From Streptomyces sp. NRRL S-350 (lineage in GTDB: Bacteria; Actinomycetota; Actinomycetes; Streptomycetales; Streptomycetaceae): 41,959 bases of DNA. This document shows, piece by piece, positions 16,685-25,079 of the stretch. The notes beneath the pieces were generated by a model, which worked only from the letters and a program-made list of their open reading frames with translations, was not told the origin of the DNA and did not search any database. The position numbers and the translations under genes were made by a program. Location: NCBI RefSeq assembly GCF_000719705.1, contig NZ_JOHO01000070.1, positions 1-41,959 of the forward strand, written 5' to 3'. How positions within the stretch are numbered: the stretch's first letter is position 1; every line of letters begins with the position of its first letter.

Positions 16685-17484
16685 ACGACCCGGTAGTGGG
16701 TGGTGAGTCGGCCGTCGCCGTCCAGGACGTGGAAGGCGAGCATCGGCGGCTGGTCGAAGGAGATGCCGCTCCCGCCCTCGCAGGGCAGGGTGACGGTGGA
16801 GACCACACCGGGCGCGACCAGCAGCGGCAGGCCCGCGAAGGTCGTCGCGGCGGCGGTGTGGGAGTGGCCGCAGAGCAGGGCGGCCACCCGGGGGTGGCGG
16901 CGCAGCACCGCGGCGAGGTCGGCCTCGCCGAACTGGCGGATCCCGTCGACCATCGGCAGGTGCAGCTCGACCGGCGGGTGGTGGAAGGCCACCAGGGCGG
17001 GCAGTTCGGCGCGCCCGGCGGCGAGCCGGGTGTCCAGCCAGTCCAGCGTCTCCGCGTCCAACAGGCCGTCGTCCCGTCCGGGTATCGACGAGTCGAGCAT
17101 CAGCACGTCGGCGCCGGGCAGTTGGTGGAGGCGGTTGATCGGTCCCTCCGCCGACGGCTCCGCCCGGCTCACCGCTGACACCTCCGCCGGCCTCTCGCCC
17201 GCGGCCTCGCCGAGCAGCACCTCCCGGTACGGCCCCCGGGAGTCGTGGTTGCCGGGGCAGACGAGTACCGGGTGCCGGGAGGTCAGCGCCTCGGCCACCT
17301 GCCGGTACTCCCCGGGCAGGCCGTGGTCGGTGAGGTCGCCGGTGACCAGGACCCCGTCCAGCGGGCCGGGCAGGGCGTCCAGGTACGCCATCACCAGCTC
17401 GGCCCGCCGCCGGGCGCGCTTGCCGCCGTCCCCGCCGTGGACCTGGCCGAGGTGGGTGTCACTGAGGTGTGCGATCGTCAGCAT
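16672..17484 (-). CDS. metallophosphoesterase (calcineurin-like, cyclic-nucleotide phosphodiesterase type)
   Basis: This 271-residue protein has the full two-metal active site: Asp9 and His11 in HLSDTHLG, Asp50 in VTGDLTDHG, Asn79-His80 in CPGNHD, His168/His169 in FHHPP and GHSH at 206-209. The spacing fits the CpdA-like class acting on cyclic nucleotides or other phosphodiesters; the substrate cannot be read from sequence. ATG 17484 is 19 bases after the stop of the SMC-like gene, and GTG 17493 would be even closer, so it is probably the last gene of that operon. That position makes it a possible effector of the system, but a simple housekeeping enzyme is equally possible. Confidence 0.85.
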   Translation of the reverse strand: MLTIAHLSDTHLGQVHGGDGGKRARRRAELVMAYLDALPGPLDGVLVTGDLTDHGLPGEYRQVAEALTSRHPVLVCPGNHDSRGPYREVLLGEAAGERPAEVSAVSRAEPSAEGPINRLHQLPGADVLMLDSSIPGRDDGLLDAETLDWLDTRLAAGRAELPALVAFHHPPVELHLPMVDGIRQFGEADLAAVLRRHPRVAALLCGHSHTAAATTFAGLPLLVAPGVVSTVTLPCEGGSGISFDQPPMLAFHVLDGDGRLTTHYRVVPVD

Positions 17485-17503
17485 GCCCGTCACGGTAGTC
17501 AGT

Positions 17504-20500
17504 TCACGGCCGTTCGGGAACCTCCGCCCCCTGCTGGGCGGGAACCGAGGCACCCGGATCCTGGGCGGGAACCGCCGCGCCCGGCTGAGCGGGGATCTCC
17601 GGTGCCGGCTGGACGGGGGCCTCCGCTGGGCGCCTGAACATCCGGGTGGCGGTGATCTCGCCGTGGATGGCGGGGCCGTCCGGGTCCGGGGCGGCGGGCA
17701 GGCCGGGGCGCAGGTGCTCCTCGACCGAGATGTACTTGAGGCCCGCCCGCAGGTCGGCGTCGTTGCGCAGCCGGATCACCAGCGGGAACTCGGCGAGCGC
17801 GGTGGTGTCGAACAGGCCGGTGGTGTAGATGAGCTGGACGCCGAGCGCGTCGGCCACGGCGCGCTGGAGCTCCAGCAGGTAGGTGGCGTTGGCGCGCCCG
17901 ATCGGGTTGTCCAGGAACAGCGTGCCGGCGTGCCGCAGTTGGGACTGGCCGCGGTCGTTGGCGCGCAGCGCGGCCATCGTGCAGTACAGCGCGATGGCCG
18001 CGGTGAGCAGCTGCCCGCCGGAGAACACGTCCGACATCTGGCCGACCCCGACCCGCTCGGCGCGCAGCACCGCGTCGGGCTTGAGGATCTCGACGCTGAC
18101 GCCCTTGGGGCCGATCGCGGCGGCGACCCCGCGCAGCAGCAGGGACATGCCGTCGCGGCGCAGGTCGCTGTTCTTCCGGACGGCGGCGCGGGTGGCCTCG
18201 TCGATGACCTCGCCGAGGCGTTCGACCAGGGTGGCGTGGTCCGGGTCCTCGAAGCGGATCCGCAGGAACTCCTGGCCGGACCACTCCCCCAGGCCTTCGG
18301 GCAGCCGGGAGAGGCGCTGGGCGGCGCGCAGGGTGGTGAGCGAGGACTCGACCAGGCCGCGCAGGCGGTCCACGATCGAGCCGCGGTTCTTCTCCAGCTG
18401 GGCGAGTTCGTCGGTGAGCACGCGCAGCCGGGGTGCGAAGGCGGCGGCCCAGGCGGCGGCGTGCTCGGGCAGCGCGGCGGCGGGCAGTTCGCGGATCTGC
18501 TGGCGGGCGGGGGTGCGGACGGCCTCGTAGCGGGCGGCGTTGGCGTGCCGGACGAGGGCGTCGGAGGCGTCACGGACGGCGAGTTCGGCGCCGGACAGCT
18601 CGGCGGCGGCGGTGCGCAGGCTGCGCCGGGCCTCGGTGGCGCCGGTGCGGGCCTCGGCGAGCGAGGCCAGGTACGGCTCGACCGGTTCGTCCTGGTCCTC
18701 CTGGTGGTCGCGCAGGCCGTCGCGCAGCTGGCCGGCCAGCTCGTCGAAGTCGGCGGCGGAGGACTGGGCGGTGTCGAAGGTGCGCTGCAGGTCGGCGTGC
18801 GCGGTGCGGGCGGCGTCCAGGGCCTCGCGGCGTTCGGCGAGGCGGCCGGTGGCCACGCGCAGCAGGGCCTGGGCGTGTTCCGGGTCGGTGGGGACGAGGT
18901 CGTCGGGCAGGTCGGTGTGCGCTTCGCCGTCGGTGGGGGCGGAGCGCTCGACCTCGCCGCGCAGTCGGCCGAGCTGCTCGCTGGCGGTGGCGGAACGGGC
19001 CTCGATGGTGGCGACCAGCTCCTCGGCCCGGGCGGCGGCGGCCTGGCGGGCCGGGCCGTCGGCGCCGTCGGGACTGCCGAGGAGTTCCTCGGCGCGGGTG
19101 CGCACCTTGTTGGTGAGGCGGTCGAGTTCGGTGGCGGCGGCGGCCTCGTCGCCCTCGGCGCGGGCCTGTTCGGCGCGCAGGTCGGCGCCGACGCCGACCT
19201 TCTCGTACAGCTGGGAGGCGGCGCGGTAGGCCTCGCGCAGGGCGGGCAGGGCGGCGGGGGCGGTGTCAGCGGGTTCGTCGGTCTGCTCGGCGGCGGGGAT
19301 CTCGGCGCGTTCGGCGCGCAGCGCGCGGGCCGTGCGGCGGGCGTCGTCGGCGGCGCGTTGGGCGGCGCGGCGGTCCTCGTCGCAGGTGCGGGCGCGTTCG
19401 GCGCACAGGGCCTGGCGGCGGTCGCACTCGGCGGCGTCCTCGGCGAGTTCGCGTTGGCGGCGGCCCCAGTTGGCGCGTTCGCGGAGGCGGAAGGCGAGGC
19501 CGGAGAGGGCGTCGGCGCGGCGGCGGGCGCGCTGGGCGTTCTCGCGGTGCTCCTCGTGGGCGGAGACGGCGGCGGCGTGGTCGGTCTCGGCCTCGTCGTG
19601 GTCGGCGCGCAGGGTGGCGAGGGTGGCGGCGGCCTGTTCGGCGTGTTCGCGGGCGGTTTCGGCGGCGGCGGCGAGTTCGGCGAGGGTGCCGGGCGGGCAG
19701 CTGGCGTGCCAGGAGGCGAGGCGGGCGGCGAGGGCGCGGTCGGCGCCGAGGCGGCCGGCGAGTTCGCGGATGTGTTCCTCGCGGGCGCCGGCCCGGGCGC
19801 GCAGGTCGCGGCGCTCGTCGTCGGCGGCGGACTCGTCGTGCATGGCCGGGTTCGGCGGTACGACGAAGAAGGGGTAGGAGGTGGGGCCGTCGGGCTGGGT
19901 GATCGGGGCGATCAGTGAGGCCGCGGCGCCGACGGCCACGGTGGAGCGCGGCAGCAGGGCGGCGGCCTGCAGGGCTTCGCGGGCGCGTTCCAGCGAGTCC
20001 GGGTCGGTGACGACCACGCCGTCGACGAGTTCGGGGCGGGCGGCGAGGATCGCGTCGTGGTCGGCCGGGTCGACGGACTGGGCGAGGTAGCGCCAGCCGG
20101 GCAGGGCCGGGATGCCGTGCTCGGCGAGGTACTCGACGGTGGCCAGCACGTCGGGGCCGGGCGGCAACAGGCCGCCGTCGCCGAGGGCGGCGAGGATGCG
20201 GGCGTCGTCGGCGGCGGCCGTCCGCAGGTCGAACAGGGTGCGCTCGGCGGTGGCGATGGCCTCGTCGAGGAGTTCGCGCAGGTACTCGGCGTTGCGGTCG
20301 AGGACGGCGGCGGTGAGGTAGCCGGCGTCCTCCTCGGCGCCCGGCCCGTCCTCGCTCCAGTCGGTGGGGGCGGGCGTGAGGGAGAGCAGGTCGGCGAGGC
20401 GCTGCTCGGTGGCGAGCAGGGCGGCGGTGCGCTGTTCCGCGGCGAGGGCCCGGGCGGCGGCCTTGCGGGCGTCGCCGGCGCGTTCGGCGGCGAGTTCGGC

Positions 20501-22201
20501 GCGGCCGGTGGCGGCGGCGGATTCGCGCAGCCGGGCGGCGGCGGCCTCGGCGACCGCACGGGCCTGGGCGAGTGCCGCGGCGGCGGCCTTCTCGACGTCG
20601 GCGGCGTGCAGTGCGGCGCGGGCCGGGTCGACGTCGCCGTCGGCGTCGATGAAGCCGGCCGCGACGGCGGCTTCGGTCTCCTGCTCGACCTCGGCGAGGC
20701 GCTGGCGCAGGTGCTCGGCCTCGCTGCGGGCCTTCTGGGCGGCGGTGGCGGCCTCGGTGGCGTCGGACTGGGCTTTGGCGCCGTCCTGCTGGAGTTCGCC
20801 GGCGCGCTGCTCCTCGGTGTCGGCGCGGGACTCGGCGGCCGCGGCGGCGGCCTCCAGGGCGCGGGCGAGGGCGGTCGCGGCGAGGGCGCGGGCGGCGAGG
20901 GCGGGGGCGGCGTCCAGCTCGGCTTCGCGGATGGCGGCGGCGACCCTGGCGACCCGGTCGGCGGCGGCGCGCTGGCGCAGTACCGCCTCGGCGGCCTGCC
21001 AGGCGGCGTGCAGGGTGCGGGCGTCGATGAGTTCGCGGCGCAGTGCGGCGGCTTCGGCGGTGGCCGCGGTGAGGCTCAACGTGGCGTGCCGGTAGGTGAG
21101 TTCGTCGGCGATCAGGGTGTGCCGGGTGCGGTCGGCCTCGGCGGCGGTGACGGCGCTCGCGGCGGCGGCGACCTCGATGGCGAGGTCCTGGGCCCGGTCG
21201 CGTTCGGCACCGGCGCGGGAGCTGAGGGCGTGGGCGAGGCGGCGGGTGCGGCGCTCGGCGGTGCGGTGCGCCTCGCGGACGGTTTCGCGGGCGGTGGTGG
21301 CCTCGGCGATGCGCTCCAGCAGGTCGAGCGAGCCGGCGGTGAAGTCGCGTTCGGCGGTGAGTTCGGCGCGGCGGCCGAGCTTGGCGGCGAAGCCGTGGAC
21401 GAGGTCGGCGAGGCCGTCGGTGTCCCGGGTGTCGGTGACGGCGCGCAGCAGGAGGTCGGTGAAGTCGCTGTCGTGCTTGACCGCGAAGAGGCCGGCCGCT
21501 TCGCCCTCGTCGGCGTTCATCTCGCGCTGGTAGCGGAAGAGTTCGGGGTCGAGGCCGAGTTCGCCGAGGTGTTCGGTCCAGCGGTCGTGGCCGTCCTCGA
21601 AGACCAGGTCGAGGTGCGGGTGGGCCTTGCCGGCCTCGGTGAGGGCGTCGCGGAAGCCCTTCATGGTGCGGCGGCGGCCGCGGGCCTTCTGGTCGCCGGC
21701 CAGGCTGACCCGCTCGGCGACCGGCAGCGAGTCGAGGGTGAGGCCGGGGCCGGGGCGGAAGGAGTACCAGGTCTCGGCGAACTTGCGCGGGTCGGAGGAG
21801 ACCTGTCGGCCGCGCCACTCGCTGACCTTGCCGACCACGATCAGCTCGCCGGTGACGGTGTGCTGCCACTCCAGGGCGACGTGGCCGCAGTCGTCGGCGA
21901 GCAGGAACTTGCGCAGCACGCCGGAGCTGGCGCCGCCGAGGGTGTTGCGGTGGCCGGGGAGCATGACCGAGAAGATCAGCTTGAGCAGGACGGACTTGCC
22001 GCCGCCGTTCTCCAGGAACAGCACGCCGGCCGGGGCGGGGCGGCGGACCGGGCCGTCGGGTTCCTCGCCGAACAGGCCGATCTGCTGCGGGGCCGGGTCG
22101 GCGACGGGCTCGCCGACGCCGCGCAGGTCGAGCACCGTGTCGGCGTAGCGGGCGCCGGCCGGTCCGATCGAGTAGAGGCGGACCCGGTTGAGCTCGTACA
22201 T
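17504..22201 (-). CDS. SMC-like coiled-coil ATPase
   Basis: This 1565-residue protein has the SMC/Rad50/MukB layout: an N-terminal ATPase half, a long Ala/Arg/Glu-rich coiled coil (about 290-1270) and a C-terminal ATPase half. Walker A reads LENGGGKSVLLK (Lys69). The signature motif SGGQ begins at Ser1394. Walker B reads LFLDNPIGRAN: Asp1431 is followed by Asn1432, where SMC ATPases usually have the catalytic Glu. It does not look like JetC of Wadjet type I, nor like the GPNGSGKT-type TIGR02680 proteins. The last 40 residues are proline-rich VPAQ-type repeats, encoded by 27-base units ending just before the stop. It follows the winged-helix gene and precedes the phosphoesterase. A role in DNA compaction, plasmid defence or repair is inference. 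Confidence 0.8.
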   Translation of the reverse strand: MYELNRVRLYSIGPAGARYADTVLDLRGVGEPVADPAPQQIGLFGEEPDGPVRRPAPAGVLFLENGGGKSVLLKLIFSVMLPGHRNTLGGASSGVLRKFLLADDCGHVALEWQHTVTGELIVVGKVSEWRGRQVSSDPRKFAETWYSFRPGPGLTLDSLPVAERVSLAGDQKARGRRRTMKGFRDALTEAGKAHPHLDLVFEDGHDRWTEHLGELGLDPELFRYQREMNADEGEAAGLFAVKHDSDFTDLLLRAVTDTRDTDGLADLVHGFAAKLGRRAELTAERDFTAGSLDLLERIAEATTARETVREAHRTAERRTRRLAHALSSRAGAERDRAQDLAIEVAAAASAVTAAEADRTRHTLIADELTYRHATLSLTAATAEAAALRRELIDARTLHAAWQAAEAVLRQRAAADRVARVAAAIREAELDAAPALAARALAATALARALEAAAAAAESRADTEEQRAGELQQDGAKAQSDATEAATAAQKARSEAEHLRQRLAEVEQETEAAVAAGFIDADGDVDPARAALHAADVEKAAAAALAQARAVAEAAAARLRESAAATGRAELAAERAGDARKAAARALAAEQRTAALLATEQRLADLLSLTPAPTDWSEDGPGAEEDAGYLTAAVLDRNAEYLRELLDEAIATAERTLFDLRTAAADDARILAALGDGGLLPPGPDVLATVEYLAEHGIPALPGWRYLAQSVDPADHDAILAARPELVDGVVVTDPDSLERAREALQAAALLPRSTVAVGAAASLIAPITQPDGPTSYPFFVVPPNPAMHDESAADDERRDLRARAGAREEHIRELAGRLGADRALAARLASWHASCPPGTLAELAAAAETAREHAEQAAATLATLRADHDEAETDHAAAVSAHEEHRENAQRARRRADALSGLAFRLRERANWGRRQRELAEDAAECDRRQALCAERARTCDEDRRAAQRAADDARRTARALRAERAEIPAAEQTDEPADTAPAALPALREAYRAASQLYEKVGVGADLRAEQARAEGDEAAAATELDRLTNKVRTRAEELLGSPDGADGPARQAAAARAEELVATIEARSATASEQLGRLRGEVERSAPTDGEAHTDLPDDLVPTDPEHAQALLRVATGRLAERREALDAARTAHADLQRTFDTAQSSAADFDELAGQLRDGLRDHQEDQDEPVEPYLASLAEARTGATEARRSLRTAAAELSGAELAVRDASDALVRHANAARYEAVRTPARQQIRELPAAALPEHAAAWAAAFAPRLRVLTDELAQLEKNRGSIVDRLRGLVESSLTTLRAAQRLSRLPEGLGEWSGQEFLRIRFEDPDHATLVERLGEVIDEATRAAVRKNSDLRRDGMSLLLRGVAAAIGPKGVSVEILKPDAVLRAERVGVGQMSDVFSGGQLLTAAIALYCTMAALRANDRGQSQLRHAGTLFLDNPIGRANATYLLELQRAVADALGVQLIYTTGLFDTTALAEFPLVIRLRNDADLRAGLKYISVEEHLRPGLPAAPDPDGPAIHGEITATRMFRRPAEAPVQPAPEIPAQPGAAVPAQDPGASVPAQQGAEVPERP
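17527..17605. repeat. 27-base in-frame repeats at the 3' end of the SMC-like gene
   Basis: CTGGGCGGGAACCG occurs at 17534-17547 and 17561-17574, with a degenerate third copy near 17584. On the coding strand they encode VPAQ-containing 9-residue units at the C terminus, ending about 20 codons before to just at the stop. Confidence 0.75.
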
Positions 22202-22252
22202 GTGCGGCGGTTCTCCGTGGCTTGCGTGGCGTGAGGGTGGGTTTGGGGCGCT

Positions 22253-22328
22253 GGCGCGGAGCGGGTGGATCCGGCTCGGAGCGGGTGAGTCAGGCTCGGA
22301 GCGGGTGGATCAGGCTCAGAGCGAGTGG
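22253..22328. repeat. 20-bp tandem repeats spanning a stop codon
   Basis: Four imperfect copies of GGCTCGGAGCGGGTGGATCA lie here (near 22253-22272, then 22273-22292, 22293-22312 and a partial 22313-22328). The rightmost copy contains the final codons and the TGA stop (22318-22316) of the winged-helix gene. The other copies fill most of the gap to the SMC-like gene. Confidence 0.85.
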
Positions 22329-23191
22329 AACGGCAGGCCGGCGTCGGCGACCAGTTCGTCGTCGGTTTCCGGCGGCAGCAGGCTGGGGGTGCCGTCGGAG
22401 ACCGGGACGACGCCGAGGTCGAGCAGTTCGGCCATCGCGGCGCTGCCGGCCAGGTCGCGCACCTGGAGCTGGTAGCGGGCGGTGGTGCGGTAGGTGCCGC
22501 CGGCGTCGTCGGAGACCTTCTGCAGGAAGCCGGACTCGACCAGGAACATCACCGCCTTGGCGACGATGCCGATGGTGGAGCCGGACAGTCTGCGGGCGTC
22601 CTTGGTGGCGCCGGTGGCGGTGCGCCGGGCCCAGACCCGCCAGGCCGCCTCCAGGCCCGGGGCGTCGGACTGCGGGTCGGTGTTGGCGCCCTCGGCGTCG
22701 GCCTGCTCCTCCAGGCGGCGGCAGGCCTGGCGGACGAAGGAGTCGATGCCGTTGACGGTGATCCGGCCGAGGTAGGTGTCGTCGGCGAGGTCCTCGGGCC
22801 GGGGGAAGGCCATCGCGGCGACGGCCAGGTGGGCCAGGCCGTGCAGGAAGCGGTCGGTGGACTCGGAGGCGGCGCGACGCGAGTAGTCGCCCATCCGGAC
22901 GGCGAACAGCGAGTCCTCGGCGGCGGCGACGGCCATGCCGGCGCGCGGCGAGACCTCCAGGACGACCAGGCCCATGCCGGTGGCGACGGCGTCGGCGAGC
23001 CGGGCGAACGGCGGGTCCTCGCGGTGGCGGCGCACGAGTTCGGCGTACTCGGCGTCCCGGGCGGGCAGCAGCTTGGCCTGGAGCCCGAAGGAGACCAGCC
23101 GGGCGGCGTCGGCGACGTCGGCCGGGGTGATCGGCGCCGGGGCCGCGGGTTCGGTCTCGGCCACCCAGGACGTGTCGTGGTGGGTCGTCAC
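22316..23191 (-). CDS. KITE/MksE-like winged-helix partner of the SMC-like ATPase (putative)
   Basis: I do not recognise a named family in this 291-residue protein. Its size, position between a kleisin-like and an SMC-like gene, and helical segments followed by a strand-rich GTYRTTARYQLQVRDLAG stretch suit the small winged-helix subunit (MksE, MukE, JetB type) that binds the kleisin. SGSTIGIVAKAVMFLVESGFLQKV looks like the recognition part of a winged helix. GTG 23191 has GAGGAG well placed upstream. Repeats lie on both sides: 9-bp units upstream and 20-bp units over the stop. The assignment is by architecture, not by detected homology. Confidence 0.65.
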   Translation of the reverse strand: MTTHHDTSWVAETEPAAPAPITPADVADAARLVSFGLQAKLLPARDAEYAELVRRHREDPPFARLADAVATGMGLVVLEVSPRAGMAVAAAEDSLFAVRMGDYSRRAASESTDRFLHGLAHLAVAAMAFPRPEDLADDTYLGRITVNGIDSFVRQACRRLEEQADAEGANTDPQSDAPGLEAAWRVWARRTATGATKDARRLSGSTIGIVAKAVMFLVESGFLQKVSDDAGGTYRTTARYQLQVRDLAGSAAMAELLDLGVVPVSDGTPSLLPPETDDELVADAGLPFHSL

Positions 23192-23224
23192 GGGCGGTAC
23201 TCCTCGGGGGTGGCGCGGTGCTTG

Positions 23225-23306
23225 CGGTCGGTCGGGGCGGTCAGGTCGGCCGGGTCCGTCAAGTCGGTCAGGTCGGTCAGGTCGGTCAGGGCGGTCGGGG
23301 CGGTCA
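23225..23306. repeat. 9-bp tandem repeats between kleisin-like and KITE-like genes
   Basis: GTCGGTCAG is repeated exactly three times at 23263-23289, with degenerate copies on both sides. The repeat starts 35 bases past the kleisin-like stop codon and ends about 30 bases before the next gene's start. Confidence 0.85.
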
Positions 23307-23340
23307 CCGTGGGTGTCCCGCTACCGGGTGGGGCGGCCGG

Positions 23341-24894
23341 TCAGCCGGCGTCCTTGCGGTCGGCGGCCATGCCGGCCGCGTCGAGCAGGGCGCTGCCGAC
23401 GATCAGGTCGGCGCCGCCGAACTCCGGGTCGCGCAGCGGGGTGCCGTCGTCCACGGCGAACAGCAGCCGCTCCTCGCCCTGACGGTAGGCCGTGCCGACC
23501 GGCGGGCTGGCGGCGTGCACGGCGAGCAGGGCGACCAGGTACGGCAGTTCCGGGTCCTGCTTGCGGGCGTCGGCGAGCAGGCCGGAGAGCCGGCGCGGGG
23601 CGTCCGGGGGCAGGTCGAGCAGGACCAGCGCGGATTCCAGCTGCGCCTCGGAGAACCGGCTGTCGTCCGGGGTGGCGACCAGGTCCGGGTCGGGCAGTTC
23701 GGCGCCGAGGTGCTCGCGCTCGACGGGCGGGGTGAGCAGCAGCTCCACCAGGTCGGCGACCCGGACGGAGGCCGGGGTGCGCAGCCCGGCGCCGCGGGCG
23801 AAGAAGGCGCCGGTGGGGCGGACGGCCTGCTCGATCGGCAGCCGCAGTACGGGGGCGAGCAGCTGCCCGTACAGGTCGATGCCGCTGCGGGCGCCGGGGG
23901 TGGCGAAGGCCTGCCGGTCCTGCTCGGCGCGGAACAGCGGGCCGGCCTCCAGCAGGCGGGTCTGCAGCTTCGTGTGGCGGCGGATGCAGTCCTTGACGAT
24001 GTCGAGCAGTTCGGCGGCGCGGCGCTTGTGCTCGGCGCCTTCGGCGGTGTGCGGCTCGGCCTCGTCGCGGGCCTTGCGGATGTTGGTGAGAATCGCGTTC
24101 TCGTGCCGGTACCGGTCGGCGATGTGGTCCAGTGCCTCCTCGATGAGGTCGGGCACGGTACGCATCCAGTCGACCGCCCGGACGTTGCGGCGGGTGGCGT
24201 CGAGGGCGCGGCGCAGCGTCTCGGCGTACTGGACGGTGCGGTAGCGGGCCTGCTCGGCGGCGAGTTGGGCGTCGGCCAGGCGGCCGCGGCGGATCAGCAC
24301 CTCCAGCTTGACCTCGGCGGCGATCTGGGCCGAGGTGACGTCGGTGTCGAGCGCGCCGACCAGGACGTTGACCGCCTCGTCGGTGGTGCGCAGGTAGACG
24401 CCGCCGTCGGGGCCGGGGACCTCCTCGATCAGCTTGAAGTCGTAGTCGCGGCGCACGTACTCGCCGTCGGCGCCGAAGGTGCCGTAGACGGCGCGGAAGC
24501 CGCGGTCCACGCTGCCGACGTTGATCAGCGACTCCAGCACCCAGCGGGCGACCCGCTCGTGCTCGGCGGCGGGGCGGCCGACTGCCTGGGCGGCGACCCG
24601 GGGCAGCAGGCGGGCGAGGACTATCTCGCGGTCGGCCCCGGTGTCGAAGTCCATGTTGAGCGTGACCAGGTCGATGGCGGCGAGGCCGACCTCGGCCATC
24701 GCGTAGCCGCCGTACTCCCCGGCCAGGTTGACCTTGCGGTTGTCCAGGTCGTGCAGCGGAGCGGTGCAGGCCAGCGCCTTGAGCCGGCGGGCCAGGCCCT
24801 CGTCGGCGGCCGGGCCGGGCGCGGGGCGCACGGCGGCCGGGCCGACGGACGGTCGGAGGCCGGGCTCGGTGGTCGGGTCTGCGATGGCGGTCAC
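23341..24894 (-). CDS. kleisin/MksF-like protein of the SMC-like operon (putative)
   Basis: This 517-residue protein is mostly helical and soluble. Its order is a winged-helix-like N-terminal third (about 60-150), a long charged helical middle (about 210-330, with HENAILTNIRKARDEAEPHTAEGAEHKRRAAELLDIVKD in sequence), and a mixed C-terminal domain ending in Lys-Asp-Ala-Gly. That size and layout match MksF or JetA proteins, which bridge SMC heads, but I see no decisive motif. The start is GTG 24894; TAATCT (24908-24903) lies eight bases upstream and there is no ribosome site, so translation is probably leaderless. It is the first gene of the four-gene leftward operon, divergent from the IPT/TIG protein. 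Confidence 0.65.
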   Translation of the reverse strand: MTAIADPTTEPGLRPSVGPAAVRPAPGPAADEGLARRLKALACTAPLHDLDNRKVNLAGEYGGYAMAEVGLAAIDLVTLNMDFDTGADREIVLARLLPRVAAQAVGRPAAEHERVARWVLESLINVGSVDRGFRAVYGTFGADGEYVRRDYDFKLIEEVPGPDGGVYLRTTDEAVNVLVGALDTDVTSAQIAAEVKLEVLIRRGRLADAQLAAEQARYRTVQYAETLRRALDATRRNVRAVDWMRTVPDLIEEALDHIADRYRHENAILTNIRKARDEAEPHTAEGAEHKRRAAELLDIVKDCIRRHTKLQTRLLEAGPLFRAEQDRQAFATPGARSGIDLYGQLLAPVLRLPIEQAVRPTGAFFARGAGLRTPASVRVADLVELLLTPPVEREHLGAELPDPDLVATPDDSRFSEAQLESALVLLDLPPDAPRRLSGLLADARKQDPELPYLVALLAVHAASPPVGTAYRQGEERLLFAVDDGTPLRDPEFGGADLIVGSALLDAAGMAADRKDAG

Positions 24895-24902
24895 GGAGGA
24901 CA

Positions 24903-24908
24903 AGATTA
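24903..24908 (-). promoter_or_regulatory. -10 element of the SMC-like operon
   Basis: TAATCT on the minus strand fits the TAnnnT consensus and is placed so that transcription would begin within two bases of the GTG start at 24894. The -35 is poor (candidates TCGGTC or CGGTCG 17-18 bases upstream). Confidence 0.5.
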
Positions 24909-25079
24909 GAGGTTCGCACCGACATCGACCGAAACGGACCTTGCGGGCAGCCGCAGTGCCAGGTGAGGGGCGCTCCGGGGGCCTGGTTCGGAACGCCTTT
25001 TCGGCGGTATTCCGCCATTCTCGAACCGACATTCGATAAAACCGTGGGGGCCGCGCGCCAATTCGGTGATGATCGACTC

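Noticed and set aside
16700..19918. 1072-codon rightward frame opposite the SMC-like gene
   Set aside because: The translation is Gly-rich repeat-like sequence with no domain; the leftward frame has Walker and signature motifs and is clearly the gene.
20057..22234. 725-codon rightward frame opposite the 5' half of the SMC-like gene
   Set aside because: Same reason: a mirror frame of a real coding sequence with no recognisable protein content.
23225..23306. Possible iterons or replication origin in the 9-bp repeats
   Set aside because: No DnaA boxes, AT-rich segment or replication gene is nearby. The repeat fits the general pattern of repeats at gene ends here.
16672..24894. Calling the SMC-like operon a Wadjet system
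   Set aside because: No JetD-type nuclease is present and the ATPase motifs differ from the Wadjet ATPases I know, so only a condensin-like or Wadjet-like description is justified.
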